DNA of 64,000 bases. It comes from Aeromicrobium sp. Sec7.5. Lineage in GTDB: Bacteria > Actinomycetota > Actinomycetes > Propionibacteriales > Nocardioidaceae. The notes below the pieces were generated by a model. The model did not search any database. It was not told the origin of the DNA and saw only the letters and a program-made list of their open reading frames with translations. The number at the start of each line of letters is the position of its first letter. Position 1 is the stretch's first letter. This document shows positions 1 to 11,526 of the stretch, in pieces. Both the position numbers and the translations under genes were made by a program. The stretch lies in assembly GCF_036867135.1 (NCBI RefSeq), contig NZ_JBAJIJ010000001.1, positions 2,294,001 through 2,358,000 of the forward strand, given 5' to 3'.

Positions 1-17
1 GTCCACTCCGGGCCGGT

Positions 18-1318
<1,301 letters not shown>

Positions 1319-1319
<1 letters not shown>

Positions 1320-1792
1320 CAGGCGGACTCTCTCTTCGGGTCGGGGCTGTCGTGGGGGGCGTCGTCTGCGTAACGCTCGACGATCGTGACTTCTTCCTCG
1401 GTGACCTCGCCGTCGACGATCCGGTAGGACCGGAAGTCGACGGGGCCGGACTCGTGGGCGCCGTCGCGCGTGCTCACCAGCACGTAGTGGGCGTTCGGCT
1501 CCGAGGCCAGGTTGATGTCGGTGCGCGACGGGTAGGCCTCGGTGGCGGTGTGCGAGTGGTAGATCACGACGGGCTCCTCGTCGCGGTCGTCCATCTCCCG
1601 GTACAGGCGCAGGAGGTCGCCGGAGTCGAACTCGTAGAACGTCGGCGACATCGCGGCGTTGACCATCGGCACGTGCCGGGTCGGGCGATCGGACCCGATC
1701 GCACCGGCCACGACGCCGCACGCCTCGTCGGGGTGGTCGCGTCGAGCGTGGGCGACGATCGCGTCGCGGATCGCAGCGGTGATGGTCAGCAC
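1319..1792 (-). CDS. mec: Mec, JAMM-type zinc peptidase acting on CysO
   Basis: Zinc metallopeptidase that releases cysteine from the CysO-cysteine adduct. The 157-residue product has the JAMM signature: Glu23 and the H-x-H-x(10)-D pattern in HSHTATEAYPSRTD (H79, H81, D92). It is the first gene of mec-cysO-cysM and overlaps cysO by one base. The GTG start lies 7 nt after a TAGGAT box (1800-1805), so the operon message is probably leaderless. Because CysO here has an extra tail, Mec may also act as the tail-processing enzyme, as JAMM partners do in the thioquinolobactin system. That second role is inference. Confidence 0.93.
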
Positions 1793-1799
1793 GCCCTCG

Positions 1800-1805
1800 A
1801 TCCTA
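1800..1805 (-). promoter_or_regulatory. -10 box for mec-cysO-cysM, probably leaderless
   Basis: TAGGAT on the minus strand, 7 nt before the GTG of mec, with no ribosome-binding site between. This spacing puts the transcription start at or beside the start codon. Confidence 0.6.
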
Positions 1806-1851
1806 TCGACGCCACAACATCGTTCCCGTGGTGCGTCCGAGGAGCGGTCCC

Positions 1852-2439
1852 TCAGTCGAGCACGCTGATCAGGGACTCCTGCACGTAGCCGAGCCAGTCG
1901 TAGACGTCGCTCATCGCGGCGACCGCGTCGTCCTCGGACCGCGCGACGAGGGAGGCGTCCTCCTCGGTCTCGATGCCGAGCCGCACGGCGATCGCGAGCC
2001 GGACGTCCGTGAGCGACTTGAGCCAGGCCTGCACGGCCTCGCTCCCGAGCTCGACCTCGACGGCCTCCTGGCCGCTGATGTCGCCCGCGTCCGGGTCGTA
2101 GCCGCCGACCACCAGCGACGACAGCACGGCCTCCGCGTGACTGACCTTCGCGGCGGTCAACGCCTGCTCGGTGTAGCGGCGGAACTCCCCGGACTCCTCG
2201 ACCTCGTCGCCGGAGTAGGCGTCGGGCAGCAGGCGCCGCAGGACCGGGTCCTCCGGCGGGAGTGACGGGCCGTCGAGCCCGAGCTGGGCGGCCAGCGGGT
2301 CGGTCTCGGCGACCGACTCGCCGTGCCGGTCGCGCAGCAGCTCGATGACCTGACGGGCCAGATTGGCCAGCAGCGCCGCCTCACCGGGGTCGAACGTGGC
2401 CGTGATGCTGCCGCGACGCCGGCGCCGGAACGGCTTCAT
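1852..2439 (-). CDS. DUF2017 family protein
   Basis: 195-residue soluble protein of unknown function. It opens with a basic run (MKPFRRRRRG) and is otherwise acidic and helical. This family almost always lies directly next to clpS in actinobacteria, as here (22 bp downstream, same strand), which suggests a link with ClpS-ClpA/C proteolysis. No catalytic motif is visible. The start MKPF was chosen because upstream in-frame sequence runs into clpS and is shadow reading. Confidence 0.85.
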   Translation of the reverse strand: MKPFRRRRRGSITATFDPGEAALLANLARQVIELLRDRHGESVAETDPLAAQLGLDGPSLPPEDPVLRRLLPDAYSGDEVEESGEFRRYTEQALTAAKVSHAEAVLSSLVVGGYDPDAGDISGQEAVEVELGSEAVQAWLKSLTDVRLAIAVRLGIETEEDASLVARSEDDAVAAMSDVYDWLGYVQESLISVLD

Positions 2440-2461
2440 GACGGCGCCTTCGTGGACGGGG

Positions 2462-2779
2462 TCATGCGTCGTCCTTCTGCACGGTGGCCCAGAGGCCGTA
2501 GTCGTGCATCGCCTGGACGTGCCGCTCCATCTCCTCACGGCCACCGCTGGAGACGACCGCGCGCCCCTCCTGGTGCACCGCCATCATCAACGTGTCGGCC
2601 TTCTCCTCGGTGTAGCCGAAGTACGTGCGGAACACGTACGCCACGTAGCTCATGAGGTTGACCGGGTCGTTCCACACGATCGTGACCCAGGGTCGGTCCA
2701 CCACGAGGTCGAGGCCGACATCGGTGTCGACCTCGGTGTCGGCATGCTCGACGGGAGCGGTCTTGGGCACGTCCCCCAT
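2462..2779 (-). CDS. clpS: ClpS adaptor for N-degron proteolysis
   Basis: Adaptor that delivers proteins with destabilising N-termini to the Clp ATPase-protease. The 105-residue product has a variable acidic N-terminus and the ClpS core from about residue 31: [15 protein letters not shown], whose Asn-Asp pair forms part of the N-degron pocket, then [20 protein letters not shown]. It is the first gene of a clpS-DUF2017 pair. The 174-bp gap to the divergent pncB must hold both promoters; no clear -10 was found for clpS. Confidence 0.93.
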   Translation of the reverse strand: MGDVPKTAPVEHADTEVDTDVGLDLVVDRPWVTIVWNDPVNLMSYVAYVFRTYFGYTEEKADTLMMAVHQEGRAVVSSGGREEMERHVQAMHDYGLWATVQKDDA

Positions 2780-2941
2780 TGTGACCCAGGGCGAGCGACT
2801 CACAAACCCGCGGGGATCGGCCTGACAGATGGACGCAGTCTGAGGGGTGCTGGTCGCTGCAGCGATGAGCCCCAGAGCACGGACGGTGCTTTCCGGCACC
2901 TGGGGCAGCCCGCATGCATCATCGTCCCCACCAATTCGTCC

Positions 2942-2947
2942 TACGCT
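2942..2947 (+). promoter_or_regulatory. -10 box for pncB, probably leaderless
   Basis: TACGCT followed by 6 nt and the GTG of pncB at 2954, with no ribosome-binding site. This supports the chosen start. Confidence 0.6.
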
Positions 2948-2953
2948 GGCCGC

Positions 2954-4237
2954 GTGACCTCCACCGCGCTGCTGACGGACCGCTACGAGCTGACGATGCT
3001 GCAGGCGGCCCTCGCCGACGGCACGGCGCACCGGCCGAGCGTCTTCGAGCTGTTCTCCCGCCGACTCACCGGCGGACGCCGGTACGGCGTGGTCGCCGGC
3101 ATCGGTCGCGCGCTCGACGCGCTCGAGCAGTTCCGGTTCGGCGACGACGAGCTCGCCTGGCTGCGCGACGCGGAGGTCGTCGACGCCCCGACCCTCGACT
3201 GGCTCGCCGACTACCGCTTCACGGGCTCGATCTGGGGCTATGCCGAGGGCGAGGTCTATCTGCCGCAGTCCCCCGTCGTCGTGGTCGAGTCGACGTTCGC
3301 CGAGGGGGTGCTGCTCGAGACGCTGCTGCTCTCGATCCTCAACCACGACTCCGCGATCGCCTCGGCCGGCGCCCGCATGGTCTCGGCGGCTGCCGGACGT
3401 CCGTGCATCGAGATGGGCTCGCGCCGCACGCACGAGCAGGCCGCCGTGGCCGCCGCTCGCGCCGCGTGCCTGGTCGGCTTCGCCGCGACGTCGAACCTCG
3501 AGGCCGGCCGCACGCACGGTGTCCCGACCACGGGCACGAGCGCCCACGCCTTCACGCTGCTGCACGACACCGAGCGCGACGCCTTCAGCGCGCAGGTCGA
3601 CTCCCTCGGCACCGGAACGACCCTGCTCGTCGACACCTACGACGTGGCCGAGGCGATCCGCACCGCGGTCGAGGTCGCGGGTCCGGGTCTTGGGGCCGTC
3701 CGCATCGACTCCGGCGACCTCGTCGCGCTGGCGCACCAGGTGCGTCGCCAGCTCGACGACCTCGGCGCCACCGACACCCGCATCATCGTGACGAGCGACC
3801 TCGACGAGCACGCGATCGCCGCGCTGGCCGCTGCGCCCGTCGACGGCTACGGCGTCGGCACGTCGCTCGTCACGGGCTCCGGCGTGCCCACCTCGGGCTT
3901 CGTCTACAAGCTCGTCTCGCGGGCCGACGACACCGGCGCCATGGTGTCGGTCGCGAAGGCCAGCACGGAGAAGACCTCGGTGGGCGGCCGCAAGTTCGCG
4001 GTGCGCCGCCTCACGGGCGGCGTCGCGCGCACCGAGCTCGTGGGCGTGGGCGAACCGCCGGCGCACGACGGCGACGACCGGTCGCTGCTCGTCGAGCTGG
4101 TCCGCGCCGGCGAGCGCGTGCACCGTCCGACGTTGCAGCAGTCCACCGCGCACCACCAGTCGGCGATGGCCGAGCTGCCGCTCGTCGCGACCCAGCTCTC
4201 CCCCGGCGGCCCCGTGCTCGACACGTTGCTCGGCTGA
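2954..4237 (+). CDS. pncB: nicotinate phosphoribosyltransferase
   Basis: Converts nicotinate and PRPP, with ATP, to nicotinate mononucleotide in the Preiss-Handler NAD salvage route. The 427-residue protein opens with [13 protein letters not shown], has the [15 protein letters not shown] segment and the TSAHAF motif whose His (near residue 197) is phosphorylated in the family, then phosphate-binding IDSGDL and [10 protein letters not shown] longer in-frame reading upstream exists, but the GTG at 2954 fits both the protein family and the -10 box. The nicotinamidase gene pncA lies 470 bp downstream and supplies the nicotinate. It diverges from clpS. Confidence 0.95.
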   Translation: MTSTALLTDRYELTMLQAALADGTAHRPSVFELFSRRLTGGRRYGVVAGIGRALDALEQFRFGDDELAWLRDAEVVDAPTLDWLADYRFTGSIWGYAEGEVYLPQSPVVVVESTFAEGVLLETLLLSILNHDSAIASAGARMVSAAAGRPCIEMGSRRTHEQAAVAAARAACLVGFAATSNLEAGRTHGVPTTGTSAHAFTLLHDTERDAFSAQVDSLGTGTTLLVDTYDVAEAIRTAVEVAGPGLGAVRIDSGDLVALAHQVRRQLDDLGATDTRIIVTSDLDEHAIAALAAAPVDGYGVGTSLVTGSGVPTSGFVYKLVSRADDTGAMVSVAKASTEKTSVGGRKFAVRRLTGGVARTELVGVGEPPAHDGDDRSLLVELVRAGERVHRPTLQQSTAHHQSAMAELPLVATQLSPGGPVLDTLLG

Positions 4238-4247
4238 CCGCCCGTCG

Positions 4248-4589
4248 TCAACGGCTGAAGGGCCCCACGTAGATCAGCACCGAGCTGACGGCCGTCACGA
4301 CAGCGACGGCGGCGACGACCGGCAGCGAGACCAGGGTCGCCAGAGCCGCCAGCCCGGCCACCAGGACCACCAGCCGGAATCCCACGTTCGTCGCCACCAG
4401 GTCCACGGGCGCCTGCGGCGACACGAACACCCCCCACAGAACGGCAGCGAGACCGACCACGGCCACGACGGCCAGCCCGCTGGTGACGACGTGGTTGCCC
4501 TGCCGCCACGCCCAGATCCCGAGGCTGACGAACACGACCACCTCCACGACGAAGACGACCAGGTCGTTCGCGTTCACCGACTCCCTCAT
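4248..4589 (-). CDS. YrdB-like (DUF2568) small membrane protein
   Basis: 113-residue integral membrane protein with about four hydrophobic helices (approximately residues 9-26, 35-55, 68-88 and 90-110), including the FVSLGIWAW segment at the end of the first helix that is typical of the YrdB/DUF2568 family. Function is unknown. It is convergent with pncB (10-bp gap) and divergent from pncA, so it is a lone gene between two NAD-salvage genes; no functional link can be claimed. The start MRESVN was chosen because upstream reading has no family similarity. Confidence 0.75.
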   Translation of the reverse strand: MRESVNANDLVVFVVEVVVFVSLGIWAWRQGNHVVTSGLAVVAVVGLAAVLWGVFVSPQAPVDLVATNVGFRLVVLVAGLAALATLVSLPVVAAVAVVTAVSSVLIYVGPFSR

Positions 4590-4691
4590 GCGGACCCCTA
4601 AGTCTTCGAGAAGCTGTTTTCGAGAGCACTGCTCACGCTTGGGCTCCATGAGAGCACATCCGGGCCACAGGGCGGTGAACGACCCCGTCCC

Positions 4692-4697
4692 TAGACT
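4692..4697 (+). promoter_or_regulatory. -10 box for pncA, probably leaderless
   Basis: TAGACT followed by 6 nt and the ATG of pncA at 4704, with no ribosome-binding site. Confidence 0.6.
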
Positions 4698-4703
4698 GGA
4701 ACG

Positions 4704-5276
4704 ATGAAGGCTCCAGCATCGACAGCGTTGATCGTGGTCGACGTCCAGAACGACTTCTGCGAGGGCGGTTCGCTGGCGGTGGCCGGTGGCGCCCAGGTCG
4801 CCTCCGACGTCGCCGCGCTCGTCGAGTCCGGCGCCTACGCGACCGTCGTCGCCACCCGCGACCATCACATCGACCCGGGCAGCCACTTCTCCGAGACGCC
4901 CGACTTCGTCGACTCGTGGCCTCGGCACTGCGTCGTCGGCACGCCCGGCGCCGAGCTGCACGAGCCGCTGCGCGCCGACCACTTCGCCGCCGTGTTCCTC
5001 AAGGGTGAGTACGAGGCCGCGTACTCCGGCTTCGAGGGACGCGACTCCGGCGGCAGGCTCTTGGCCGACTGGTTGCGTGACGCCGGAGTCACGCACGTCG
5101 ACGTCGTCGGCATCGCGACCGACCACTGCGTCCGGGCCACGGCGCTCGACGCCGCCCGTGAGGGCTTCGGCGTCCGCGTCATCGAGGGCCTCACGGCCGC
5201 CGTGACACCGGAGAACCTCATCCACGTGCGCCAGGAGCTCGCTGACGCCGGCGCCCGGGTCAGCCCGTCGCGCTGA
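4704..5276 (+). CDS. pncA: nicotinamidase / pyrazinamidase
   Basis: Hydrolyses nicotinamide to nicotinate, the step before PncB. The 190-residue isochorismatase-fold enzyme shows the full catalytic triad: Asp13 in VVDVQNDF, Lys100 in FLKGEYEAAYSGF and Cys142 in TDHCVRATA. The metal-binding Asp/His set lies in TRDHHIDPGSHFS. Length is normal for the family. Its last 17 bp overlap, convergently, the end of the MpaB-type gene. Transcription looks leaderless. Confidence 0.95.
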   Translation: MKAPASTALIVVDVQNDFCEGGSLAVAGGAQVASDVAALVESGAYATVVATRDHHIDPGSHFSETPDFVDSWPRHCVVGTPGAELHEPLRADHFAAVFLKGEYEAAYSGFEGRDSGGRLLADWLRDAGVTHVDVVGIATDHCVRATALDAAREGFGVRVIEGLTAAVTPENLIHVRQELADAGARVSPSR

Positions 5277-6165
5277 CCCGCTCGGCCAGCACGTCGTCGC
5301 TCGGCATCGTCTCGGGGAAGGTGCCCAGACGCGCCACGATGTGGCCGTTCGGGTAGCTCGCGACCCGCGCCAGGTCGCGCGCGTACGTCGGCTCACGTCG
5401 AGCGGGCAGGCGGGCGATCAGCCGGCCACGCAGGCGCAGGGCGGCCCGCGACGCCCAGCGCACCGGCGCCGGCGGCTTGCGGTAACCGAACGCCGCCAGC
5501 AGGTGGTCGTCCATCAGGCTCCGGGCAAAGGCGTCGACCGCGGGGGCGAGCGGCTTGGGGTAGAAGGAGATCAGCAGCTCGAGCGTGGCATCGGCGACCG
5601 CCCGCGTCTTGCGGTCCGGGGTGAAGTGCTCGGCCTCGTACGTGTCGAGGAGGCGGCTGAAGCCGGCGTAGTCGCCGGGCAGGTCCTTGATGCCCATGAG
5701 CGCGCCGATCCTGCTGTAGTACTCGACCGTCGCCTCGACCTCGTGCGGGCGGAGCGCGCGGTACCCGTAGTCGTCGACCCACCGCACCGGCATCACGACG
5801 AAGGTCGCGAGCACGTAGCGCATGTCGTCGTTGCTGATGTCGTAGCTGCCGTGCATCTGGTTCATGCGTCGCACGGACTGCCGCCCGACCTCGGAGTCGG
5901 GGCCGTGCTCGATGATCCCCTCGAGGATCAGGACGGTGTCGTCGTGCCGCCGCTGCGTGTCGGTCGTGAACTCCCCCGTGTCGAACAGCAGCCGCCCGAT
6001 GCTCGGTACCGCATACGTGCGGAACAGCGCGAAGCTCAACGCCTGCTGCAGGTCCCAGGGGAACTCGTGCATCGACAGGATCTGGGTGACCCGCAGCCGG
6101 TCCTGCACGGGATCGAGCCGATCGATCTCGCGCTCCCAGTGATCGCGGCGCAGTGGCAGTCGCAT
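5260..6165 (-). CDS. MpaB / DUF2236 family oxygenase-like protein
   Basis: 301-residue protein of the family named after mycophenolic-acid MpaB and rubber oxygenase Lcp, members of which bind heme b through conserved His and Arg. Visible hallmarks are MNQMHGSYDISNDDMRYV and the following WVDDYGYRALRPHEVEA. No signal peptide is evident. The substrate cannot be told. The start is preceded by GAGGAG five bases upstream. Neighbours are an LLM flavin oxidoreductase and an FMN reductase on the same strand, possibly a small oxidative group, but the gaps are about 95 bp and 45 bp and co-transcription is unproven. Confidence 0.8.
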   Translation of the reverse strand: MRLPLRRDHWEREIDRLDPVQDRLRVTQILSMHEFPWDLQQALSFALFRTYAVPSIGRLLFDTGEFTTDTQRRHDDTVLILEGIIEHGPDSEVGRQSVRRMNQMHGSYDISNDDMRYVLATFVVMPVRWVDDYGYRALRPHEVEATVEYYSRIGALMGIKDLPGDYAGFSRLLDTYEAEHFTPDRKTRAVADATLELLISFYPKPLAPAVDAFARSLMDDHLLAAFGYRKPPAPVRWASRAALRLRGRLIARLPARREPTYARDLARVASYPNGHIVARLGTFPETMPSDDVLAERVSATG

Positions 6166-6259
6166 CGGTGCTCCTCATCGTGACAGCGGAACTGTGACGC
6201 TAGAGCACGGACCGGCGACTTTCCACCACCTCGGACCGCTGGCGAGGGCGTCGACGCGA

Positions 6260-7309
6260 TCAGGACGCGAGCGCCTCCGCGAGCAGCTCGATCGAGCGCA
6301 CGCGCGCCGGCGCCTCGCCCGGCGCGACGCCCACGTGCTCGGAGACGATCGGGTGCAGCATGACCTCGTCGACACCGAGCTCCGTGGCCAGCTCCGTGAG
6401 GTGGGCGGCGACCGCAGCCGGGTCACCCACCCCGCCCTGGCGCAGCGATGACGCCACGAGGGGCTCGAGCTGCGGCGGCAGATCGTCGACGGGGTCCTCG
6501 ACCAGGGCGAGCGGGTGCATCGGCAGCCCGCCCCGGAGTCGCGCCATGTTGACCGCGTTCGGACGCGCGAGGTCCCGCGCCTCGTCGGCCGTGGGGGCGA
6601 CCGCGACGTTGGCGGTGAGGAACGTCGTGGGCCGCTCGAGCAGGTCGCTCGGCTGGAAGTTCTCGCGGTAGAACGCGAGCGCCTCGCGGGTGCCCTGACC
6701 GGAAAAATGATGCGCGAAGACGTACGGCAGGCCCTTCTCGGCCGCCAGGCGCGCGGAGTACATCGACGACCCGAGCAACCACAGGCGCGGGACGCTGGCC
6801 GCCGCGGGCGTGGCCTTGAGGACGTAGGGACCTCGACTCAGCGCCTGCGGGACCGGGACCTTGACGCCCGCAGCGCCCATCAGCGCCACGACGTCGTCGA
6901 GGTACTGCGGGAAGAGGCGGACGTCGTCGTCACCGCGGCCCGCCGCGCCGCGCAGCGCGACCGACGTGACGGGGTCCGAGCCCGGGGCGCGCCCGATGCC
7001 GAGGTCGATGCGACCCGGGTACGCGGCCTCCAGCAGCGAGAACTGCTCCGCCACCGCGAGCGGCGCGTGGTTGGGGAGCATGACGCCCCCCGAGCCCAGA
7101 CGGATGCGCTCGGTGGCGGCAGCGAGCATCGCGATCAGGACCGGCGGACTCGTGGCGGCCACCGACGCCATGTTGTGGTGCTCGGCCACCCAGTAGCGCT
7201 CGAAGCCGAGCCGGTCGGCAGCACGGGCCAGGCCGGTGCTGGCACGGACGGCGTCGCCCGTGGACTGGTCGGTGCGGACGGGGACGAGATCGAGCACGGA
7301 GAGCCTCAC
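6260..7309 (-). CDS. LLM class flavin-dependent oxidoreductase (luciferase-like)
   Basis: 349-residue TIM-barrel flavin monooxygenase of the bacterial luciferase-like group. Family hallmarks are the opening VRLSVLDLVPV, RYWVAEHHNM (residues about 38-47), LGSGGVMLPNH, and YPGRIDLGIGRAPG. It probably uses reduced FMN, which the FMN reductase encoded just upstream could supply. Substrate unknown. The GTG start at 7309 is the family-typical one, but it forms the end of an 11-bp hairpin (7307-7335), so translation initiation may be modulated. Confidence 0.88.
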   Translation of the reverse strand: MRLSVLDLVPVRTDQSTGDAVRASTGLARAADRLGFERYWVAEHHNMASVAATSPPVLIAMLAAATERIRLGSGGVMLPNHAPLAVAEQFSLLEAAYPGRIDLGIGRAPGSDPVTSVALRGAAGRGDDDVRLFPQYLDDVVALMGAAGVKVPVPQALSRGPYVLKATPAAASVPRLWLLGSSMYSARLAAEKGLPYVFAHHFSGQGTREALAFYRENFQPSDLLERPTTFLTANVAVAPTADEARDLARPNAVNMARLRGGLPMHPLALVEDPVDDLPPQLEPLVASSLRQGGVGDPAAVAAHLTELATELGVDEVMLHPIVSEHVGVAPGEAPARVRSIELLAEALAS

Positions 7310-7335
7310 CCTCGTCCCAACGCCGGACGAGGGTG
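7307..7335 (-). promoter_or_regulatory. hairpin covering the start codon of the LLM gene
   Basis: Perfect 11-bp inverted repeat (7307-7317 with 7325-7335, loop of 7 nt). On the minus strand the 3' arm ends exactly with the GTG start codon of the LLM oxidoreductase. It also lies 18 nt after the FMN reductase stop, so it could act as an attenuator or as a start-site lid. It is not followed by a T tract. Confidence 0.55.
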
Positions 7336-7353
7336 AGACCTTCCCGGCCGCAC

Positions 7354-7905
7354 TCAGCCGGCGACGGCGACCGGCCGGAACGCGGCGATCGCGTCGACCG
7401 CCCCCTGGAGCTTCGCGATGACCTCCTCGGTGCCGAGCACGTCGACGTCGATCGAGGTCTGCGAGACGGTGACGTCCTCGAGCGCGATGCCGCCGGCGAT
7501 CGTGACCGACTTCAGCGCGTGCTCGTGCGACCACACGCCGCCGTAGGGGGTGGGGGTCACGCCGATCGCGGCGACGGGCTTGCCGGTGATGGCGCCCTGG
7601 CCGTACGGACGCGAGAGCCAGTCGATCGCGTTGTTCAGCACCGCCGGCATCGTGCCGTTGTACTCCGGGGTGACGAGCAGCAGGCCGTCGGCCTGCGCCA
7701 CCGCACCGCGCACGCGCTCGGCGGCCTCGGGGGCCGAGCCGGCGTCGACGTCCTCGTTGTAGAACGGCAGCGCGTCGATGCCCTCGACGACGTCGAGGGT
7801 GACGCCATCGGGGGCGTGGTCGCGCAGGTACTCGGCGACCTTGCGGTTGACGGAGTCGGCGCGCAGGCTGCCGACGAGGACGGCGACGTGGGTGGTGTCA
7901 GACAT
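7354..7905 (-). CDS. NADPH-dependent FMN reductase
   Basis: 183-residue flavodoxin-fold reductase. The N-terminal VLVGSLRADSVNRKVAEYL is the phosphate-binding loop for FMN, LVTPEYNGTMPAVLNNAIDW is the family signature, and GVTPTPYGGVWSH follows. It likely reduces FMN or quinones at the expense of NADPH and may feed the LLM oxidoreductase downstream. A good ribosome-binding site (AGGAG) precedes the ATG. It is divergent from a TetR regulator; two palindromic operators lie in the 133-bp gap, so repression by that TetR is likely. Confidence 0.92.
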   Translation of the reverse strand: MSDTTHVAVLVGSLRADSVNRKVAEYLRDHAPDGVTLDVVEGIDALPFYNEDVDAGSAPEAAERVRGAVAQADGLLLVTPEYNGTMPAVLNNAIDWLSRPYGQGAITGKPVAAIGVTPTPYGGVWSHEHALKSVTIAGGIALEDVTVSQTSIDVDVLGTEEVIAKLQGAVDAIAAFRPVAVAG

Positions 7906-7930
7906 GGGATGCTCCTGGGATCGAGTGAAG

Positions 7931-7944
7931 CGGACTGTGGTCCG
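7931..7944. promoter_or_regulatory. TetR operator, copy 1
   Basis: CGGACTGTGGTCCG: near-perfect inverted repeat (CGGAC-N4-GTCCG) in the FMN reductase leader. It is followed, like copy 2, by GTT. A TACCCT box on the minus strand (7951-7956) lies between the two copies, so binding should block the reductase promoter. Confidence 0.75.
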
Positions 7945-7963
7945 GTTGCTAGGGTACACGTAA

Positions 7964-7977
7964 CGGACTGCGGTCCG
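7964..7977. promoter_or_regulatory. TetR operator, copy 2
   Basis: CGGACTGCGGTCCG, the same CGGAC-N4-GTCCG palindrome, 33 bp (three helical turns) from copy 1, so both lie on one face of the DNA. Extended form TAACGGACTGCGGTCCGGTT. Confidence 0.78.
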
Positions 7978-8024
7978 GTTATGGTGCTCGTCACCTTTCA
8001 CCTCCCGCCCAGCGGCCCGCGACC

Positions 8025-8030
8025 TACAGT
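8025..8030 (+). promoter_or_regulatory. -10 box for tetR (8039), probably leaderless
   Basis: TACAGT with 8 nt to the ATG at 8039 and no convincing ribosome-binding site. Confidence 0.45.
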
Positions 8031-8038
8031 GAGATCCC

Positions 8039-8644
8039 ATGAGCGACTCGCCCGTCCTCCTGCCACTCCCCCTCGCCGGGGAGCCGGTCGGTGAGCGCAG
8101 CGACGCCGCCCGAAACCGGGCTGCGCTGCTGTGCGCGGCGCAGCAGCTCGTGGCCGAGAACGGCGCCGAGGCGGTCACGATGGACGATGTCGCCGCCCGC
8201 GCCGGCGTGGGCAAGGGCACCGTCTTCCGCCGGTTCGGCAGCCGCGCGGGCCTGATGGTCGCGGTGCTCGACCAGAGCGAGGCGCACTGGCAGGCCCAGG
8301 TCATCTCCGGGCCGCCGCCACTCGGACCCGGGGCACCCCCGTGGGAGCGACTGGAAGCGTTCGGTCGCTCACGGCTCGAGACCACGATGACGCACGCCGA
8401 CCTGCTTCGGGCCGCCGGTGCCGCAGGCAGCCGATCCAGCCCGGCGACCTCGTTCGTCGTGCAGCACGTGCACCACCTGCTCCTCGAGCTCGGCGTCACG
8501 GGCGACGTCCGGCTCCTGGCCACGGCGCTGATGGCCCCGCTCGAGATCGAGCTGCTCGACGCGCTGCGTACGAAGGGGATCGACGTCGAGCGCATCCTGC
8601 ACGGCTGGCTCGACCTCGCCCGCCGCATCGTCGGCGGCTGCTAG
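8039..8644 (+). CDS. TetR/AcrR family regulator of the FMN reductase
   Basis: 201-residue regulator. The N-terminal helix-turn-helix spans about residues 23-70 (NRAALLCAAQQLVAENGAEA, MDDVAARAGVGKGTVFRRFG), with the family tip GVGKGTVFRRF. The C-terminal part is a ligand domain with no recognisable specificity. It is divergent from the FMN reductase, and the shared gap holds two copies of a CGGAC-N4-GTCCG palindrome, so it is probably its repressor and autorepressor. Inducer unknown. Confidence 0.9.
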   Translation: MSDSPVLLPLPLAGEPVGERSDAARNRAALLCAAQQLVAENGAEAVTMDDVAARAGVGKGTVFRRFGSRAGLMVAVLDQSEAHWQAQVISGPPPLGPGAPPWERLEAFGRSRLETTMTHADLLRAAGAAGSRSSPATSFVVQHVHHLLLELGVTGDVRLLATALMAPLEIELLDALRTKGIDVERILHGWLDLARRIVGGC

Positions 8645-8728
8645 CTGTACTCGGCGTGCTGCGCGGCGTCTCCCGCCAGCCGACTCACCACTGGGGCCGG
8701 AAGGCCGACTGAGGTCAGGTCACCGAGG

Positions 8729-10272
<1,544 letters not shown>

Positions 10273-10295
<23 letters not shown>

Positions 10296-11334
10296 GGATT
10301 CCTCCTGGTTGGCGAGAAGTAAAACGTCGAGGGTCAACAGCGGCGTCGACCGCCGAACGCGGATCGTCCATCGCCTCGGCGATCAGGCGAGCGGTCAGCG
10401 GCGCGAGCAGCACACCGTGGCGGTAGTGACCGGCCGCGAGCCATTCACCGGATCGCTCCGTCGGACCGATGAGCGGCAGACCGTCGAGCGTGCCGGGCCG
10501 GTCGCGGGCCGTGGTCTCGACCAGTTCAGCGCGATCGAGCGCCGGCCACACCACCCGGGCCGCGGCCAGCAGCCGCAGGACTCCCCCGGCCGTGACGACG
10601 GGCAGACCGTCGTGCTCCTCGCTCGTCGCCCCGACCACGACCTCGGCCGGCCCCGCGGCCTCAGGTCGCCGTGGCACGAGGTAGACCGGCTCGCCGGAGA
10701 CCCACCCGCGCACCGTGCGCGACGGCGGATCGTCGGTGCGCAGCCGCAGGATCTCGCCGCGCACGCCTCGAACGAGATGGCGGTGCGGTTCAGGCAGGAC
10801 CGATCCCGTGGCGATCACCGTGACATCGGCACGCCAGTCGGTCGGCTCCTCCGGTTCCACTCGGACCCGTTCCAGCAGCGCGGCGCACACTTCGCGCGGG
10901 TTGACGCTGCCCTCGCCCGGCACCCAGACACCGCCGGCGACCCGATCGAGACTCGGCTCGCGTTCGACGACCTGCCGCCTCGACCACTCCTCGACCTGCA
11001 CGCCGTGCCGCGCCAGCAGGTCGGCCTGGCGCCTCACCTGTTGCAGGTCGCCCGCGTCCACGCCGACCAAAAGCGTCCCGGTGTCGACCAGCGGTACGTC
11101 GAGACGCTGGGCGAGATCGGGCCACAGGGCCAAGGAGGCCAAGCCGAGCCGCAGCACGTCGTGCTCGCCGTGCCACACCTCGGCGGCCGGAGACAACATG
11201 CCGGCCGCCGCGAACGAGGCTCCACGCGCCGGCGCCGGATCGACGACCCGCACCAGGTGCCCGCGCCGCAGCAGCTCCTCGGCCACCGACAGACCGATGA
11301 TGCCGGCACCTCGGACCGTGACGCGCATTGACAT
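10273..11334 (-). CDS. thiO: glycine oxidase
   Basis: FAD enzyme that oxidises glycine to the iminoacetate used by ThiG. The 353-residue product has the dinucleotide-binding GAGIIGLSVAEELLRRGH near its N-terminus, AAAGMLSPAAE, and the C-terminal FAD motif in LAAGHYRHGVLLAP. It is the first gene of the thiamine operon, with the start codon 9 nt after the 3' edge of the TPP riboswitch. The C-terminal end overlaps thiS. An alternative start (MRVTV) lies two codons in. Confidence 0.95.
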
Positions 11335-11342
11335 GAATCACA

Positions 11343-11433
11343 CTTCCTTCGCCGGCATGACCCGGATCAGGTGTGACGGTCGGAGCGGATTCAGCTCCCT
11401 CTCAGCCCGATGCCTCGGACTCCCGCGGGGACC
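11343..11433 (-). promoter_or_regulatory. TPP riboswitch (THI element)
   Basis: On the minus strand, upstream of thiO, the conserved TPP aptamer blocks appear in order: CGCGGGAGTCC, GGCTGAGAGGG (11397-11406) and ACCTGATCCGGGTCATGCCG followed by GCGAAGGAAG (11345-11372). The last purine run GAAGGAAG is the likely ribosome-binding site of thiO, 8 nt before the ATG, and is part of the closing region. TPP binding should therefore block translation of the whole thiO-S-G operon. Confidence 0.95.
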
Positions 11434-11526
11434 TCGCCACGCTAGCACCAGCCCTACGGCCCTGATGTGGGCACTGGACGCTCGAACCGCGGCCGAGACG
11501 GCGACCCGCTGCCGCTGAAACCGGCC

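Noticed and set aside
2462-4156. Long minus-strand frame that continues clpS through pncB
   Set aside because: Only the first 105 codons from the 3' side are ClpS; the rest is antisense to pncB with no similarity.
2914-4272. Arg-rich 452-codon frame overlapping pncB
   Set aside because: Shadow in another frame, extreme Arg content; PncB is intact.
4590-5396. N-terminal extension of the YrdB-like gene
   Set aside because: Runs antisense to pncA and has no family similarity; the ATG at 4589 is sufficient.
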